The notes beneath the pieces were generated by a model. It had not been told where the DNA came from. It searched no databases and was given only the letters and a program-made list of their open reading frames with translations. Shown in pieces: positions 62,224-64,000 of a DNA stretch of 64,000 nucleotides. The stretch spans positions 1 through 64,000 of the forward strand of contig NZ_ATXK01000001.1 of NCBI RefSeq assembly GCF_000421645.1. Direction: 5' to 3'. Numbering within the stretch: the stretch's first letter is position 1; each line of letters starts with the position of its first letter. The stretch is from Aurantimonas coralicida DSM 14790 (lineage in GTDB: Bacteria > Pseudomonadota > Alphaproteobacteria > Rhizobiales > Rhizobiaceae). The position numbers and the translations under genes were made by a program.

Positions 62224-62568
62224 ATGTTCATCGCAATGAACCGCTTCAAGGTGCTCCCCGGACAGGAGGAGGAGTTCGAGGCGGTCTGGCGCAATCGCGA
62301 ATCCCAGCTCCAGACGGTGCCGGGTTTCGTCGAGTTCCACCTGCTGCGTGGGCCGGTGCGCGAGGACCACGTCCTCTACGCCTCGCACACCATCTGGGCC
62401 GACGAGGCCGCCTTCACCGGCTGGACCAAGTCGGAAGCGTTCCGGGCCGCCCATCGCAGTGCCGGCGAACGCCAGCCCATGTATCTCGGCCACCCCGAGT
62501 TCGAGGGCTTCACCGTCGTCCAGACCATTCCGGGTCTCGAAGCGGCAGAGCTTGCCGCCACCGGCTGA
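62224..62568 (+). CDS. IsdG/HmuQ-type heme-degrading monooxygenase
   Basis: 114 residues with the ABM ferredoxin-like fold. MFIAMNRFKVLPGQEEEFEA (with the family Asn), the Trp in HTIWADEAAF and the His in AFRAAHRSAGERQPMYL are the catalytic-type residues of IsdG-family heme oxygenases, called HmuQ/HmuD in bradyrhizobia. It would release iron from heme brought in by HmuR-TUV. It starts 23 bp after hmuR on the same strand, with AAGGAT-like sequence before the ATG. Confidence 0.9.
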   Translation: MFIAMNRFKVLPGQEEEFEAVWRNRESQLQTVPGFVEFHLLRGPVREDHVLYASHTIWADEAAFTGWTKSEAFRAAHRSAGERQPMYLGHPEFEGFTVVQTIPGLEAAELAATG

Positions 62569-62630
62569 TCGACACGACCGGCCGGCGGCGCGGGTTCACG
62601 CGCTGCCGACCGGCATGAACGGGCCCCGCG

Positions 62631-63764
62631 TCATAGCAGGACGACGTGGCGGACCGTGCGGCCAGCCGCGAGCGCATCGAAGCCTTCATTGATATCGTCG
62701 AGCGTTCCGCGGCTGGTCAACAGCCGGTCCACCGGCAGCCGTCCGCCGCGATAGAGCGCGATGTAGCGAGGAATGTCGCGGCTCGGGATGCAGCTTCCGA
62801 CATAGCTGCCCTTCAGGGTCCGCTCCTCGGCGACGAGCTTGAGCGGCGACAGGGCCATGGTCGCCGTCGGCGGCGTCAGCCCGGCCGTCACCGTCGCCCC
62901 GCCGCGCCGGGTGATGGCGAAGGCCAGTTCCAGCGCCCGCGCCGAGCCGGCCATCTCGAAGGCATGATCGACACCGCCGCCGGTCGCCGCGCGCACCGCA
63001 TCGGCGACGCCCTCCTCGCCGGCATTGAAGATGTCGGTTGCCCCCAGCGTCTTCGCCATGTCCAGCTTGTCGGCCTGCAGATCGACCGCGATGATCCGCG
63101 ACGCCCCGGCCGCGACTGCGCCGAGAATGGCGCTGAGGCCGACGCCGCCGAGCCCGACCACGGCGACGGTCTCGCCGGCCTTGACCCGGCCGGTATTGAC
63201 CACCGCGCCGACCCCCGTCAGCACGGCGCAGCCGAACAGCGCCGCGATCTCCAGCGGCAGTTCCGGATCGATCTTGATCAGCGAACGGCGGGACAGGACG
63301 GCACGCTCGGCAAAGGCCGAGACGCCGAGATGATGGTGGACGGGTTCGCCCTCGCAGGACAGGCGCCGCTCGCCCGACAGCAACGTGCCCTCGCCGTTGC
63401 GGGCATTGCCCGGCTCGCACAGCGCCGGCCGGCCTTCGGCGCAGGGGCTGCAATGGCCGCAGGACGGCACGAAGACCATCACCACGTGGTCGCCGGGGGC
63501 CAGATCGTCGACGCCCGCGCCGACCGTCTCGACGATGCCCGCGGCTTCATGGCCGAGCACCATCGGGGTCGGCCGCGGCCGCACACCGTCGATCACCGAC
63601 AGGTCTGAATGGCAGAGCCCGGCGGCCTTGATGCGCACCAGCACCTCGCCGAAGCCCGGTGGAGCCAGCTCGACGGTCTCGATGGAGAGCGGCTGCGACG
63701 TGGCATAGGGGCCCTCGACGGGCGATCTGCGCAGCACCGCCGCGCGCGTGGTGGTGGTCATCAT
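62631..63764 (-). CDS. Zinc-dependent alcohol dehydrogenase (class III-like)
   Basis: 377 residues from MMTTTTRAAVLRRSP (GGGGAGGACAGAC precedes the ATG; 63761 is also possible). Catalytic-zinc ligands lie in AAGLCHSDLSVIDG and LGHEAAGIVETVG, the structural zinc cysteines in CGHCSPCAEGRPALC, and the cofactor fold in VAVVGLGGVGLSAILGAVAA with Asp after it (AVDLQADK), indicating NAD. The sequence resembles mycothiol/glutathione-type and aryl alcohol dehydrogenases; the substrate is unsure. Confidence 0.93.
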   Translation of the reverse strand: MMTTTTRAAVLRRSPVEGPYATSQPLSIETVELAPPGFGEVLVRIKAAGLCHSDLSVIDGVRPRPTPMVLGHEAAGIVETVGAGVDDLAPGDHVVMVFVPSCGHCSPCAEGRPALCEPGNARNGEGTLLSGERRLSCEGEPVHHHLGVSAFAERAVLSRRSLIKIDPELPLEIAALFGCAVLTGVGAVVNTGRVKAGETVAVVGLGGVGLSAILGAVAAGASRIIAVDLQADKLDMAKTLGATDIFNAGEEGVADAVRAATGGGVDHAFEMAGSARALELAFAITRRGGATVTAGLTPPTATMALSPLKLVAEERTLKGSYVGSCIPSRDIPRYIALYRGGRLPVDRLLTSRGTLDDINEGFDALAAGRTVRHVVLL

Positions 63765-64000
63765 GTCTGTCCTCCCCTCGGGCCTGCCGCCGCGATGTTC
63801 CGCGATGGCCGGCATCAACGGCGCACGACCGGTCAAGGCCGCTTCCGGCCGGTGCAATCCGGCCGGCGATACTCCCCAGTGCGCCGCATGTCTCCCTGCG
63901 ATCGGCCGGGAATGTCGCATCGCCTTTGGCGGCTTGGCAATCCGCGCCCCGCGGCTCCTGCTTGTGCGCGCGTCAGAGCGGCGCGAAGCAGACGATCAGC
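63765..64000. other. No gene seen at the right edge
   Basis: About 236 bp with no supported coding region; it may hold the promoter of the alcohol dehydrogenase gene. Confidence 0.4.

Overview
The window is high-GC DNA from an alphaproteobacterium, most likely of the order Hyphomicrobiales (Rhizobiales). The strongest evidence is a circularly permuted (two-piece) tmRNA gene with the tag ANDNYAEARLAA, followed directly by an alphaproteobacterial-type SspB. A rhizobial-style heme uptake locus (hemP/hmuP-hmuTUV, hmuR, IsdG/HmuQ-type monooxygenase) with a TGA-N9-TCA iron-responsive-operator candidate, and small families such as DUF2853, DUF4169 and RHH_4, agree with this. No species can be named from sequence alone.

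Positions 1-6460 are accessory DNA. They hold the 3' end of an ISL3-family transposase, an intact IS21-family element (459-3064) with istA, istB, repeated ends and a 6-bp direct repeat CCCCGG on both flanks, and a mostly leftward cluster of small phage- or island-like genes: a metallophosphoesterase, several 54-126 aa proteins and a frameshifted remnant. This region stops exactly at the 3' end of a tRNA-Lys(CTT) gene, a classic integration point for genomic islands.

Positions 6500-28600 are core chromosome. Branched-chain amino acid genes ilvC, ilvH and ilvB all read leftward. ilvB is preceded by a leader peptide with an Ile-Asn-Ile-Leu-Val-Val run and an intrinsic terminator, which is a clear attenuator. 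ilvB and ilvH are separated by a rightward gene for an exported, extremely acidic repeat protein. Between them and around them lie a TetR regulator with a perfect palindromic operator, pdxJ, a membrane-anchored protein with three copies of a two-cysteine module, a RecD-like helicase, a PAS-PAS hybrid histidine kinase, DUF1206, a diguanylate cyclase, miaA, serB, a DegP-type protease and the HflKC complex with a DUF2065 protein.

Positions 28700-44600 carry thyA-folA, ssrA-sspB, a large AsmA-like protein, an FAD-linked D-lactate/glycolate dehydrogenase homologue, a thioesterase, a second diguanylate cyclase, a lipoprotein sorbosone/glucose dehydrogenase-like protein with a DUF2231 membrane partner, a ClC chloride channel/transporter and a cupin.

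Positions 44700-64000 carry a kinase-like protein with an acyl-CoA-synthetase-like tail, a 0.7-kb block of dispersed palindromic repeats, a YhiN-type flavoprotein, a UvrD/PcrA helicase, a Tat-exported dienelactone hydrolase with an MFS transporter, a GGDEF-EAL protein, an exported cupredoxin next to an exported catalase-type peroxidase, the complete heme acquisition locus, and a class III-like zinc alcohol dehydrogenase.
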